The position numbers and the translations under genes are program-made. This document shows, piece by piece, positions 52,413 to 60,936 of a stretch of DNA of 64,000 nt; position 1 is the stretch's first letter, and each line of letters begins with the position of its first letter. The notes beneath the pieces were generated by a model. That model was not told where the DNA came from, did no database searches, and worked only from the letters and a program-made list of their open reading frames with translations. Origin of the DNA: Gammaproteobacteria bacterium (lineage in GTDB: Bacteria > Pseudomonadota > Gammaproteobacteria > DSM-16500); NCBI GenBank assembly GCA_013286495.1, contig JABDFQ010000008.1, forward strand, positions 1 through 64,000, written 5' to 3'.

Positions 52413-53680
52413 TAAAATTTCCATTCACCGATATATGGCAATGCTCCGTAACGACCCTGAAGATATCCTTTTCCAAACGCTTCGTGTTTTCTGGGGCTAA
52501 ACTCCAGAAGAGGGTGAAGTTGAGTGGAGTTAATCTCATCTTTTTCCACAAACCAGATTTGGTCGCGGCGAAATAGTTCGTTATCCAGTAATGATGTGTC
52601 GTGCGTAGAAAAAATTAATTGGGCATTTTTTTTATTTGTTTCAGGGTTGCAGATTAATTTTATTAATGCTCTTACAAGCAAAGGGTGCAAGCTATTATCC
52701 AGTTCATCAACCACTATGGTTCTACCGTTATCAAGCGCATCAATCCAACGTCCTGCATATGCGAGCAAACGTAGTGTTCCGTCTGATTCTTCGCGTAAAT
52801 CAATTGGAATATTGCCAATATGTATGAAATTAATCCGGGCGCGTTCCTGATTGGCAAATTCCTTGGTAAAAAAATCTCGTACTTCTTTTGGCATTGAGTC
52901 TGGGAAGTGTAATTCTTCTTCATCAGGCTTTATTTTTTCTACATTGATATCAATGATACTTGGGTCTGCGGCTTGCATAAACTTTAATAATCTTTTTTTA
53001 TTTTCTTCTGTTTTGAGAAGCATGGTGCTACTGCTTTGGTTGTTTAATCCAGTTCCATGCAGGGGGTCGAGAAGTATAAGGTCTTTTTGAAACCATTCAA
53101 AAACAGGAAAAAGTTGTTCGTTATTCAGTTTCACGGCATTTGATAAAAACAAGACATTGTCGCGTGTCAATTCAATGACTCGCTGTTTGTTACCTTTAAA
53201 AAATTTACTAAAATTCCAGTTGAAGTTTCCTTCTTTTGAATCGTATACTCGGCTAAACCATTTTTGTGCTTTACCAAGCGGATATGCGAAAAGCCATTCT
53301 TCAAGAATCTGTTTTTTATTTGCAGAAAAACCATATTGAAATCTTGTTTTATCTTTTATAAACGTTACTTCAAACTCGCATGGTTTGTTCCGATTTTTTT
53401 TGTTAAAAAAGAAGCCATCCACAGGAATAACTTCTCCCTGTTGCGATTCTTTGGCTGAAGAAATAATCAATTTCCTCATGAGTAAAAGAGCGCTTAATAA
53501 ATTGCTTTTGCCGCTGGCATTTGCTCCGTATAAAACGGCAGCGCGAACAAGTGGTAGCTTGTCATCGCAATCAGAATTGCAAATATTGTTTTCCAAACCT
53601 TTGCTAACGCTGGCTACCATGCTAAAGGTTTGTTTTTTAAAGATAGATCGAAAGTTGCTTACATTAAATTCAACAATCAT
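52412..53680 (-). CDS. rloA: RloA-type AAA/OLD-like ATPase
   Basis: A 422-residue SMC-like ABC ATPase. It begins MIVEFNVSNFRSIFKKQTFS, the usual start of the AAA_15/AAA_21 family. Walker A is YGANASGKSN (51-60), Walker B is VVDELDNSLHP and the switch histidine is in IFSTHDTSLLD. Such ATPases partner small nucleases in defence systems. The frame opens at 53722, but ATG 53680 fits the family start. RloB follows directly. The DNA on both sides holds gene remnants, typical of a defence or insertion hot spot. Confidence 0.88.
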   Translation of the reverse strand: MIVEFNVSNFRSIFKKQTFSMVASVSKGLENNICNSDCDDKLPLVRAAVLYGANASGKSNLLSALLLMRKLIISSAKESQQGEVIPVDGFFFNKKNRNKPCEFEVTFIKDKTRFQYGFSANKKQILEEWLFAYPLGKAQKWFSRVYDSKEGNFNWNFSKFFKGNKQRVIELTRDNVLFLSNAVKLNNEQLFPVFEWFQKDLILLDPLHGTGLNNQSSSTMLLKTEENKKRLLKFMQAADPSIIDINVEKIKPDEEELHFPDSMPKEVRDFFTKEFANQERARINFIHIGNIPIDLREESDGTLRLLAYAGRWIDALDNGRTIVVDELDNSLHPLLVRALIKLICNPETNKKNAQLIFSTHDTSLLDNELFRRDQIWFVEKDEINSTQLHPLLEFSPRKHEAFGKGYLQGRYGALPYIGEWKF

Positions 53681-53859
53681 TATTAATTCCAATGAAATGT
53701 ATTTAATTGCCAATATTTGCATATAATATGCAAAAAATCAACTTAAAGGTTATTATTAAGGAACTTAAACGCTTGTATTTGTCAGAGGTTGTTAACCACC
53801 AATCCACACGTTATAGTGGTTTACATTCTCTTTGGAATCCCTGCTTAAGGAGCGAGCTT

Positions 53860-55566
53860 GTGATTAAACGAACCCTGATTGGGCTTATGCTTTTACCTGT
53901 CACTCAAACCATTTTCGCCAGCAATCTTTTTAATATTGTAACCAATGGTCCTCCCAGTAATATTTCGATAACCCTGTGTCTCAATGGTTTAGGCGCGATT
54001 TCCTGTCAAAATTATACTATTCCCGCACTCAATCTTGATATCACTACACTCACTCCGAATCACACTTATCCGAATGCTGGAATAAAAATAAATACTCCAG
54101 GCTTTAAACCAACGAATTGCACCATGAATAATAATGGTTATTGTTTATTTTCAGTAAGCAATACTCAATCTGCAAGTATGCAAGCGATTCCATCTACCTG
54201 TCAGAGTCAGGGAGATGTCATTCAATTTTTACCAGCAAATACCACAGTTAATAATCCCACCAGCAACACACCAAATTCACCGCAAACATTTTCTATCAGC
54301 ATGACAATGTGCGATTCGCAAGGTAATGCGCTCATTCCAAGTGTTACTAATCCTATTCATGTTGATGTGTATGGCGCACCTAATGGTGTGATTACACCCA
54401 CTTCAACAACAACCAGTACCGGAAGCGTAACGTTTACTTATAACGGACAAACATTTCCCAATAATATTTCCATCAATGCATGGATTAGTGATAGCAGCAA
54501 TCATGGTGCAGCATTAGGTGTTACCTCTGTGTTACAACAAAATACACCATCCTGCAGTTTTGGCACTCAGGATTATCATGTGCCACTTGCAGGAACATTA
54601 CCTGGTGCATTGCAAGTACGCGCAGATGTGGGTTATACCGCCGCTTCACCAGAAACCACTCTGAATATATATACGATTGATACTGGTTCACTTGGTGTTG
54701 TAGTTCCGATCAGTGAATTACCCAATAATGGTAATGTGATTGGGCCAGGTGCTCCTGGTGTTAAATATTATGATAGTAGCGGTAATACTTTTTCTGGTTT
54801 TTATTATCTCGCACCAGTGAGAATCAAACATGCAAGCGGTGATGTGATCACTCAGCCAATTATGGTGTTGGGAATTAATAAAGCTTATTGCACAGGTCCT
54901 ACAACAAAAGCATGTTATTCCAATCCACCATCACCGACTTTGCATTATCTTGGTGTGGGATTTAATCGTAATAGTTCAACAGCAAATGATTTATTTAATT
55001 CACCGACTGCAAATGCTTTTCTTCATCTCACTGACAATAACAATGGAACAGATATCACACCAGGTTATATCCTTTCGCCAAATGATATGACTGCTGCAAC
55101 TGGATTGACGCTGGGGATTAAATCGACGACGGATTATAACATTCTCGATCTGACACCAAATACTTCTGTGCCAGGTGATTTCAATGCGCAAGCAGGTTGT
55201 TATCAATTTCCCAATTCACCAACACCTAATCAATTTTGCGGTACAGCATTACTGGATGTTGGTATTGATTATATGTTTATTGATTTACCGCGAGCGGAAT
55301 GGCCAGCAGGAACGCATGATGCAAATGATGAAGTGCCAGTTGGAACATTGATGCATATTCTTATGGGATCTATCAGCTCACCAGCACTGCATTATAATTT
55401 CAATGCTGTTCAGGGCGTTCCACCAGCCGATACCGCAACACCAACCAAAGTGCAGTGGATAGATAATGCTTCGATATTTGTGAATACCGGCCGACGACCA
55501 TTATATATCTACAATTACATGTATAACGGTCAGTGCGGACAAGTTGGATTTAAATCATTGTCGTAG
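53860..55566 (+). CDS. Secreted DUF3443-like protein with DTGS motif
   Basis: A 568-residue exported protein. The open frame starts at 53707, but a GTG at 53860 behind AAGGAG (spacing 7) gives a clean signal peptide (MIKRTLIGLMLLPVTQTIFA). The N-terminal 250 residues are Thr/Asn/Pro-rich and Ig-like, with several cysteines. A second part contains NIYTIDTGSLGVVVP (D274), the aspartic-peptidase-like DTGS motif of DUF3443 proteins, and ends CGQVGFKSLS. A second catalytic Asp motif is not obvious. Probably secreted or in the outer envelope; protease activity is only a possibility. Confidence 0.65.
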   Translation: MIKRTLIGLMLLPVTQTIFASNLFNIVTNGPPSNISITLCLNGLGAISCQNYTIPALNLDITTLTPNHTYPNAGIKINTPGFKPTNCTMNNNGYCLFSVSNTQSASMQAIPSTCQSQGDVIQFLPANTTVNNPTSNTPNSPQTFSISMTMCDSQGNALIPSVTNPIHVDVYGAPNGVITPTSTTTSTGSVTFTYNGQTFPNNISINAWISDSSNHGAALGVTSVLQQNTPSCSFGTQDYHVPLAGTLPGALQVRADVGYTAASPETTLNIYTIDTGSLGVVVPISELPNNGNVIGPGAPGVKYYDSSGNTFSGFYYLAPVRIKHASGDVITQPIMVLGINKAYCTGPTTKACYSNPPSPTLHYLGVGFNRNSSTANDLFNSPTANAFLHLTDNNNGTDITPGYILSPNDMTAATGLTLGIKSTTDYNILDLTPNTSVPGDFNAQAGCYQFPNSPTPNQFCGTALLDVGIDYMFIDLPRAEWPAGTHDANDEVPVGTLMHILMGSISSPALHYNFNAVQGVPPADTATPTKVQWIDNASIFVNTGRRPLYIYNYMYNGQCGQVGFKSLS

Positions 55567-55570
55567 GGAG

Positions 55571-55690
55571 TTATTTTTTATCTCGCAACCAGCCAATGGA
55601 TTTTCGTATGGCTTGTTCCGGTGAAAATAATTCCTTGTAATTTAATTCATCGCGAATGAGCTTTGTGTCCATATATGATATTGAAGTCAT
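55571..55690 (-). pseudogene. C-terminal remnant of an NAD-dependent epimerase/dehydratase
   Basis: Thirty-nine codons encode MDTKLIRDELNYKELF, then SPEQAIRKSIGWLRDKK and a stop. This matches the usual tail of sugar-nucleotide epimerases (DTSKIRRELGY... EEALRRTVEW). The NAD-binding part is absent. It lies between the DTGS protein and the orphan antitoxin, another decayed gene in this stretch. Confidence 0.6.
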
Positions 55691-55692
55691 AT

Positions 55693-55706
55693 GTTGTATA
55701 TATAAC
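55693..55706 (+). promoter_or_regulatory. Candidate operator of the orphan antitoxin gene
   Basis: GTTGTATATATAAC is a near-perfect inverted repeat ending 22 bases ahead of the antitoxin start. The placement suits autoregulation; assigned by eye. Confidence 0.35.
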
Positions 55707-55728
55707 TCTTTAAAATGAGGTTTAAATT

Positions 55729-56049
55729 ATGACTACATTGCGAAACAAACTAAAGAAGTTATCCATCACGCGTCGTAAAAGAATTAACAAGCGTGCAAAA
55801 GAGCTTATTGCTGAGGAAATGACTTTGCGTGATTTAAGAAAGGCATTAGAACTAACTCAGGCAGATTTGGGTTCAAAATTACATATGAATCAGGAAGCTA
55901 TTTCTCGTTTGGAAAGGCGATCTGATTTATTGCTTTCTACCTTGGTGTCTTACATAGAAGCAATGGGCGGCGAATTAAATATAATTGCAAAATTTCCTCA
56001 TCGTCCGCCAATTGCAGTGACTGGATTTGAAAGCATTAAAAATGCTTAA
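55729..56049 (+). CDS. Orphan HigA/XRE-type antitoxin
   Basis: A 106-residue XRE-family protein. AEEMTLRDLRKALELTQADL leads into the helix-turn-helix (LHMNQEAISRLERRSDLLL), then VSYIEAMGGELNIIAKFPHRPP, the pattern of HigA-type antitoxins that follow a Gp49/HigB RelE-like toxin. Here no toxin gene precedes it; instead an epimerase remnant lies upstream. It has its own operator-like palindrome and an AATGAGG site ahead. It may now act as a free regulator or as protection against related toxins. Confidence 0.82.
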   Translation: MTTLRNKLKKLSITRRKRINKRAKELIAEEMTLRDLRKALELTQADLGSKLHMNQEAISRLERRSDLLLSTLVSYIEAMGGELNIIAKFPHRPPIAVTGFESIKNA

Positions 56050-56375
56050 ACACACTTAAATCGCATTTTCACTTCATAGTCATCGGATGAAACCGCCATG
56101 TTGGGGCCGCCTACAAGGGCTGACACCACGCCGCCTGCGATTTTGGTGGCTGTATCTGCACCTTTGTATTGCGTCTGATGTTGGGTCACGATCAGGCGTT
56201 TGCCGCGTAATCTGCACTGCGCTTCTGCTTTTTCACGCGCATCTTTTTCAGCAGGACCTTGCGAGGATGATGTGCTGACTGAAGCGTAGGAATTGTGACC
56301 GGTAGGGAAAATCGATGTCTGGGCGCAGCCGGCTAAAGTAAGAATGCTGCCTAAAACTAATACTTTTAACTTCAT
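56046..56375 (-). CDS. Small outer-membrane-type lipoprotein
   Basis: A 109-residue lipoprotein: MKLKVLVLGSILTLAGCAQT has a typical lipobox (LAGC, C17) and the residue after Cys is Ala, which favours outer-membrane sorting. The mature part is Ser/Thr-rich at first, then has ARGKAEAQC-like helical and basic stretches (KDAREKAEAQCRLRG), a GGVVSALVGGPN turn and a final MRFKCV. Two cysteines may form a disulfide. No known family. It converges with the antitoxin gene, overlapping by four bases. Confidence 0.75.
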   Translation of the reverse strand: MKLKVLVLGSILTLAGCAQTSIFPTGHNSYASVSTSSSQGPAEKDAREKAEAQCRLRGKRLIVTQHQTQYKGADTATKIAGGVVSALVGGPNMAVSSDDYEVKMRFKCV

Positions 56376-56513
56376 TTTGTATTACTCCTGGTTTTTTGTT
56401 TGATCGGTTATTATACTTATAACGCATTAATAGTCAAAAATTAATACAAGTGTATGATTTAAAGACAGAAAAAAGTTGTACAGTTTGCTGCTGCTATCTT
56501 ACTATTGATCTCC

Positions 56514-56987
56514 ATGATACGAACCATGTTTACGGCAGACATACCGCAAATTTTGCGTATAGAAAAAGCTGTTCAGGTTTCACCCTGGACAGAGGAAACT
56601 TTCCGCGTCTGCTTTCATGCGGGCTATCTGGGCTGGCTAATCGAAGTTGATAAAATTATCGTTGGTTATGTGATCGTTGCTTATGCTGCAGATGAATGTC
56701 ATATCCTGAACGTTTGTGTGGATCATGCTTTTCAGCGGCAAGGTTTGGGCGAGAAATTGCTGGAATATGTGCTGAATCAGGCGACTCAGCGCGGCACGAT
56801 GGTTGCCTGGCTGGAGGTGCGTCGTTCCAATAGTCGGGCTATTTCCTTCTATCAAAAAATGCACTTTCAGCAAATTGGCGAGCGTAAAGGTTATTACCCA
56901 ACTGTCTCAGGTCAGGAAGATGCGCTGATTTTTGCCAAACAATTATCTGGTTCAAATCCGCTGTCTGCACAAACAATTTTAGGGTAA
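56514..56987 (+). CDS. rimI: Ribosomal protein S18 alanine N-acetyltransferase RimI
   Basis: A 157-residue GNAT acetyltransferase. The acetyl-CoA loop is HAFQRQGLGEKLLEYVL, followed by WLEVRRSNSRAISFYQKMHF and RKGYYP, the typical RimI signature; RimI acetylates the N-terminal alanine of ribosomal protein S18. The frame opens with TTG 56505; ATG 56514 is the likelier start. It has no tsaB neighbour here but is followed by a membrane protein gene after 33 bases. Confidence 0.88.
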   Translation: MIRTMFTADIPQILRIEKAVQVSPWTEETFRVCFHAGYLGWLIEVDKIIVGYVIVAYAADECHILNVCVDHAFQRQGLGEKLLEYVLNQATQRGTMVAWLEVRRSNSRAISFYQKMHFQQIGERKGYYPTVSGQEDALIFAKQLSGSNPLSAQTILG

Positions 56988-57020
56988 ACTTATCGACCAT
57001 TATTTATGGGAGGATTGATC

Positions 57021-57737
57021 ATGTTTTCAAATAATTCCTGGCAACAAACTACTCGTCCGCGTGACTTTAGTCAGGCACTGAGTGCATTCATGAGTGCGGT
57101 TTATTTATGGATGGTCGTTGGCATTACCATCAGTGGTCTTACAGCCTGGTTTGTTTCAACGCGTCCTGAAATTGTTGTTTACATGCTGCAAAATCCTTTC
57201 CTGTTTTACGGCATGATTATTGCGCAACTTGGTTTGGTGATTGCGATAACCGGTTGGGTGCAGCGTATGAGTGTGGCGATGGCATCGTTTATTTATGTCA
57301 CTTATGCCACATTGGTGGGCTTCACGTTTTCCAGCATATTTCTTGTATACACGCATGCAAGCATTGCATCAGCATTCGCGGTCACTGCATTTGCCTTCGC
57401 AGGTTTAAGTGTATTTGGTTACACGACCAAAAAAGATTTGGGACCGATTGCATCGTTTTGCATCATGGGTTTATTCGGCATGATTGGTGTGATGCTGGTT
57501 AGTCTTATCTTCCCATCGATCATGAGTAACACCATGCAAATGGTTTATTCAGCTGTTGGTGTTATCGTATTTTCTGGTTTGACTGCTTACGATACGCAGC
57601 GCATCAAGGCTTTGCAATTCCAGTACGCATCATCAGGGCAGGCGAGAAAAGGCGCGATTTATGGCGCATTAGTGTTGTATCTGGATTTCATTAATTTGTT
57701 CCTGAGCATTCTGCGTCTCATGGGCGACCGTCGATAA
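57021..57737 (+). CDS. Bax inhibitor-1 / YccA-family membrane protein
   Basis: A 238-residue protein with seven hydrophobic segments, of the BI-1/TMBIM family. PFLFYGMIIAQLGLVIAIT and the final SGLTAYDTQRIKALQFQYAS (with the conserved Asp) and YLDFINLFLSILRLMG are family hallmarks. Characterised members are pH-sensitive calcium leak channels or modulators of FtsH. An in-frame ATG at 57006 overlaps the GGGAGG site, so ATG 57021 is used. It is followed by prfB after 20 bases. Confidence 0.92.
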   Translation: MFSNNSWQQTTRPRDFSQALSAFMSAVYLWMVVGITISGLTAWFVSTRPEIVVYMLQNPFLFYGMIIAQLGLVIAITGWVQRMSVAMASFIYVTYATLVGFTFSSIFLVYTHASIASAFAVTAFAFAGLSVFGYTTKKDLGPIASFCIMGLFGMIGVMLVSLIFPSIMSNTMQMVYSAVGVIVFSGLTAYDTQRIKALQFQYASSGQARKGAIYGALVLYLDFINLFLSILRLMGDRR

Positions 57738-57757
57738 TTTTTTACAAGGCTCACATC

Positions 57758-58856
57758 ATGATAGAAATTACATCCATGCGAAATTATCTCCGTGAGTTGC
57801 AAACTCGCCTCGAAGATATCTGGGGGTATCTTTGAAGTTGATAAAAAACGCGAACGTTTAACGATTATTCAAAACGAACTGGAAGCACCCGATAGCTGGA
57901 AAGATCAGGAAAAAGCGCAAGCACTTGGCAAGGAACGTTCGCAGCTGGAAAACACCGTTCACATGATGGAAGCCTTGCAATCGCAACTGCGAGATACAGA
58001 AGAGTTATATGAACTCGCGATTGCTGAAAATGATACGGATACACAAGCAGAAATTGCACGTGATGCAGAAAAGCTGACAAAGAAAATTGAAGAACTTGAA
58101 TTTCGCCGCATGTTTTCCGGCGAAATGGATTTCAATAATGCTTATATGGATGTGCAATCCGGTTCTGGTGGAACAGAAGCGCAAGATTGGGCAGAAATGT
58201 TATTGCGCATGTATTTACGCTGGGGCGAACGTCATGGATTTAAAACGGAATTAATTGAAGTTTCTCCTGGTGAAGTAGCAGGTATTAAAAGTGCAACGAT
58301 CAAATTCAGTGGTGATTATGCTTATGGCTGGTTACGTACAGAAAGTGGCGTGCATCGATTAGTACGTAAATCACCATTTGATTCGAATAATAAACGTCAT
58401 ACTTCTTTCGCTTCTGTTTTTCTTTCGCCAGAAATTGATGACAGCATTGCTATTGAAATCAATCCTGCGGATTTGCGCATTGATACGTATCGTGCGAGTG
58501 GTGCGGGTGGACAGCATGTTAATCGAACTGACTCTGCGATTCGTATCACACACATGCCGACCAATGTTGTTGTGCAATGTCAGTCAGATCGTTCGCAACA
58601 TAAAAATCGCGCTGAAGCGATGAAGCAATTGCGTGCCAAATTATATGAACTGGAAATGCAAAAACAGCGTGATAAACAAGAGGCACTGGAAGCGAATAAA
58701 AAAGAAATCACCTGGGGCAGCCAGATTCGCTCGTATGTACTGGACATGTCGCGCATCAAGGATTTGCGTACTGGCGTGGAAGTTGGCAATACACAGGCAG
58801 TGCTGGATGGTGATTTAAATAAATTTATTGAAGCCAGTTTACTGGCAGGATTGTAG
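57758..58856 (+). CDS. prfB: Peptide chain release factor 2 with programmed +1 frameshift
   Basis: RF2 ends translation at UGA and UAA. Frame one runs from ATG 57758 (AAGG ahead) through 25 codons to CTT at 57830-57832 followed by TGA at 57833-57835. A +1 shift skips one base and continues to 58856. The frameshift cassette GGGGG-TAT-CTT-TGA is as in E. coli, with GGGGG at 57822-57826 as the internal stimulator. Later motifs are SPF (KSPFDSN), which reads the stop codon, and GGQ in [10 protein letters not shown]. The mature protein is about 365 residues. lysS follows. Confidence 0.96.
57822..57835 (+). promoter_or_regulatory. prfB frameshift site
   Basis: GGGGGTATCTTTGA contains an internal ribosome-binding-like G run, the slippery CTT codon and the in-frame TGA. 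Low RF2 favours the shift, an autoregulatory loop known from E. coli. Confidence 0.95.
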
Positions 58857-58863
58857 GAAAAAT

Positions 58864-60381
58864 ATGGCAATGAGCGATCAACTCAACAAAGAAAATGAAA
58901 TGCAGGACACACACGATATCATTGAGCAGCGTCGTGGCAAATTAACCGAATGGCGTGGAAAAGAAAAAGCTTTTCCAACGGATTTTCGTCGTACCGCATT
59001 CGCAGCGGATTTGCTGAAACAATATGCTGATAAAACCGAGCCGGAACTGGAAGCGCATCCGGTTAATGTAAAAGTAGCAGGTCGTATCATGACAAGGCGC
59101 ATGATGGGCAAGGCGAGTTTTACGCATATCCAGGATATGACAGCGCGCATGCAATTATATATTCGTCAGGAAGATGTCACACCTGATGTGTATGAAGAAT
59201 TCAAGCAATGGGATTTGGGCGATATCATTGGTGCAGAAGGTCATTTATTTAAAACCAAAACCGGTGAGTTGTCAGTCAAGGTAAAATCCTTGCGTTTGCT
59301 GACAAAATCTGTGCGACCCTTGCCAGACAAATTTCATGGTTTGACGGATCAGGAAACCCGTTATCGTCAACGATATCTCGATTTAATTGCCAATGATGAA
59401 ACACGCAAAACATTTATGATGCGTTCTGCGATTACACAAGTGATACGTCAGTATTTGCATGAAAAAAGTTTTCTCGAAGTAGAAACTCCCATGATGCAAG
59501 TATTAGCAGGAGGTGCTGCAGCAAAACCATTCACTACGCATCATCATGCACTTGATATGCCATTATTCCTGCGTATTGCACCGGAACTTTATTTGAAGCG
59601 TCTGGTCGTTGGTGGTTTTGAACGTGTGTTTGAAATCAATCGTAATTTTCGTAATGAAGGATTATCCACGCAACATAATCCTGAATTTACCATGCTCGAA
59701 TTTTATCAGGCTTATGCGGATTATCATGATTTAATGAATCTGACAGAAGAATTATTTCAGCGCATTACACGCGAATGTCTTGGCACAACAGCTTTTACCT
59801 ATCAGGGAATCGATTTTGATTTTAGCAAACCATTTGCACGTTTGCCGCTGGCGCAATCGATATTAAAATATAATCCGCAGTTAAGTGAAAAAGATATTGC
59901 AACACGCGATGCTGCAAAAAAAACAGCGAAAGCATTAAATATTTCCGTCAGGGATACAGATGGTTTAGGCAAAATTCTCGTGGAAATATTTGATGAAACG
60001 GTTGAGCATGAATTAAAACAGCCAACGTTTATTACTGAATATCCAGCAGAAGTTTCGCCATTGGCGCGTCGTAATGATGATAATCCTGAAATCACTGATC
60101 GTTTCGAATTATTTATTGCCGGACGAGAAATCGCGAATGGTTTTTCTGAGTTGAATGATCCTGAAGATCAGGCAGCACGTTTGCGACAGCAGATGGAAGA
60201 TAAAGTCTCCGGTGATGAAGAAGCCATGCCATATGATACGGATTATATTGTTGCACTCGAGCATGGATTGCCGCCAACCGCAGGAGAGGGAATTGGTATT
60301 GATCGTTTAGTCATGTTATTGACTGATTCGCCATCCATACGTGATGTCATATTATTTCCGCACATGCGTCCGAAAGAATAA
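58864..60381 (+). CDS. lysS: Lysyl-tRNA synthetase (class II)
   Basis: A 505-residue class IIb synthetase. The OB-fold anticodon-binding part ([20 protein letters not shown]) is followed by motif 1 ([20 protein letters not shown]), motif 2 ([20 protein letters not shown]) and motif 3 ([20 protein letters not shown]). The frame opens at 58828 inside prfB; ATG 58864 with AGGAA just ahead is the real start. prfB-lysS is a conserved pair. A pseudopilin gene overlaps its 3' end by 38 bases. Confidence 0.97.
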   Translation: MAMSDQLNKENEMQDTHDIIEQRRGKLTEWRGKEKAFPTDFRRTAFAADLLKQYADKTEPELEAHPVNVKVAGRIMTRRMMGKASFTHIQDMTARMQLYIRQEDVTPDVYEEFKQWDLGDIIGAEGHLFKTKTGELSVKVKSLRLLTKSVRPLPDKFHGLTDQETRYRQRYLDLIANDETRKTFMMRSAITQVIRQYLHEKSFLEVETPMMQVLAGGAAAKPFTTHHHALDMPLFLRIAPELYLKRLVVGGFERVFEINRNFRNEGLSTQHNPEFTMLEFYQAYADYHDLMNLTEELFQRITRECLGTTAFTYQGIDFDFSKPFARLPLAQSILKYNPQLSEKDIATRDAAKKTAKALNISVRDTDGLGKILVEIFDETVEHELKQPTFITEYPAEVSPLARRNDDNPEITDRFELFIAGREIANGFSELNDPEDQAARLRQQMEDKVSGDEEAMPYDTDYIVALEHGLPPTAGEGIGIDRLVMLLTDSPSIRDVILFPHMRPKE

Positions 60382-60913
60382 CGCCGCATTTTCATTTATT
60401 GAATTACTGATTGCACTCTCGATCATTGGTATTTTATTTGCGATATCACTACCGATGGTGCAACCATTTCTCGCGCGTGCGCAAGATGATATTTTGCAAA
60501 AACAGATATTGAGTGCGATTACCTTTGCGCAGCATGAAGCGCGAGCGCGTCATGCTGCGATTGTCTTGCGTTATTCTGCTAATAATCAGATTATTTTTTT
60601 GAATGCCAATGAAGATGGTGTTCTCACTGACGAGTCGCAAATTATTTCTCAGCGTCAAACATCCACAAAACATGGCGAGATAAACTGGCGTTCATTCCCG
60701 CATTATCGGCAATATTTATTATTTTCACCGACCGGAATGTTGCAAGCAGATAATGGCACGTTCTGGCATTGCCATGCCGGTCTGCCATCGTGGGCGATCA
60801 TGATTAGCAAAACCGGCCGCACACGTGTGATGTATCCGGATGAGGATAAGGAGATTAAGGATGGAGTGGGGAATGCTTATAATTGCCAGAAGTCGAAATT
60901 TTCGACTTCATAA
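60344..60913 (+). CDS. GspH/FimT-type pseudopilin
   Basis: A 189-residue type IV pilin-like protein of the GspH/FimT family. The N terminus is a short basic leader ([10 protein letters not shown]) followed by the pilin helix [20 protein letters not shown]. Prepilin peptidase normally cuts after Gly; here the -1 residue is Ala (A15), while Glu at +5 (E20) is kept. The C-terminal domain has [20 protein letters not shown] and [20 protein letters not shown], as in FimT minor pilins. It overlaps lysS by 38 bases; no other pilus gene is near. Confidence 0.85.
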   Translation: MSYYFRTCVRKNNAAFSFIELLIALSIIGILFAISLPMVQPFLARAQDDILQKQILSAITFAQHEARARHAAIVLRYSANNQIIFLNANEDGVLTDESQIISQRQTSTKHGEINWRSFPHYRQYLLFSPTGMLQADNGTFWHCHAGLPSWAIMISKTGRTRVMYPDEDKEIKDGVGNAYNCQKSKFSTS

Positions 60914-60936
60914 AGAGTGGCAAAAAAGCAAATAAT

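Noticed and set aside
50701-53860. Retron or other RNA-templated defence around RloAB
   Set aside because: No reverse transcriptase frame and no msr/msd-like structured non-coding stretch were found; only the ATPase and RloB are intact.
57758-57835. Apparent frameshift or pseudogene at the start of prfB
   Set aside because: The early TGA lies in the known GGGGG-TAT-CTT-TGA programmed frameshift site of release factor 2, so the gene is functional.
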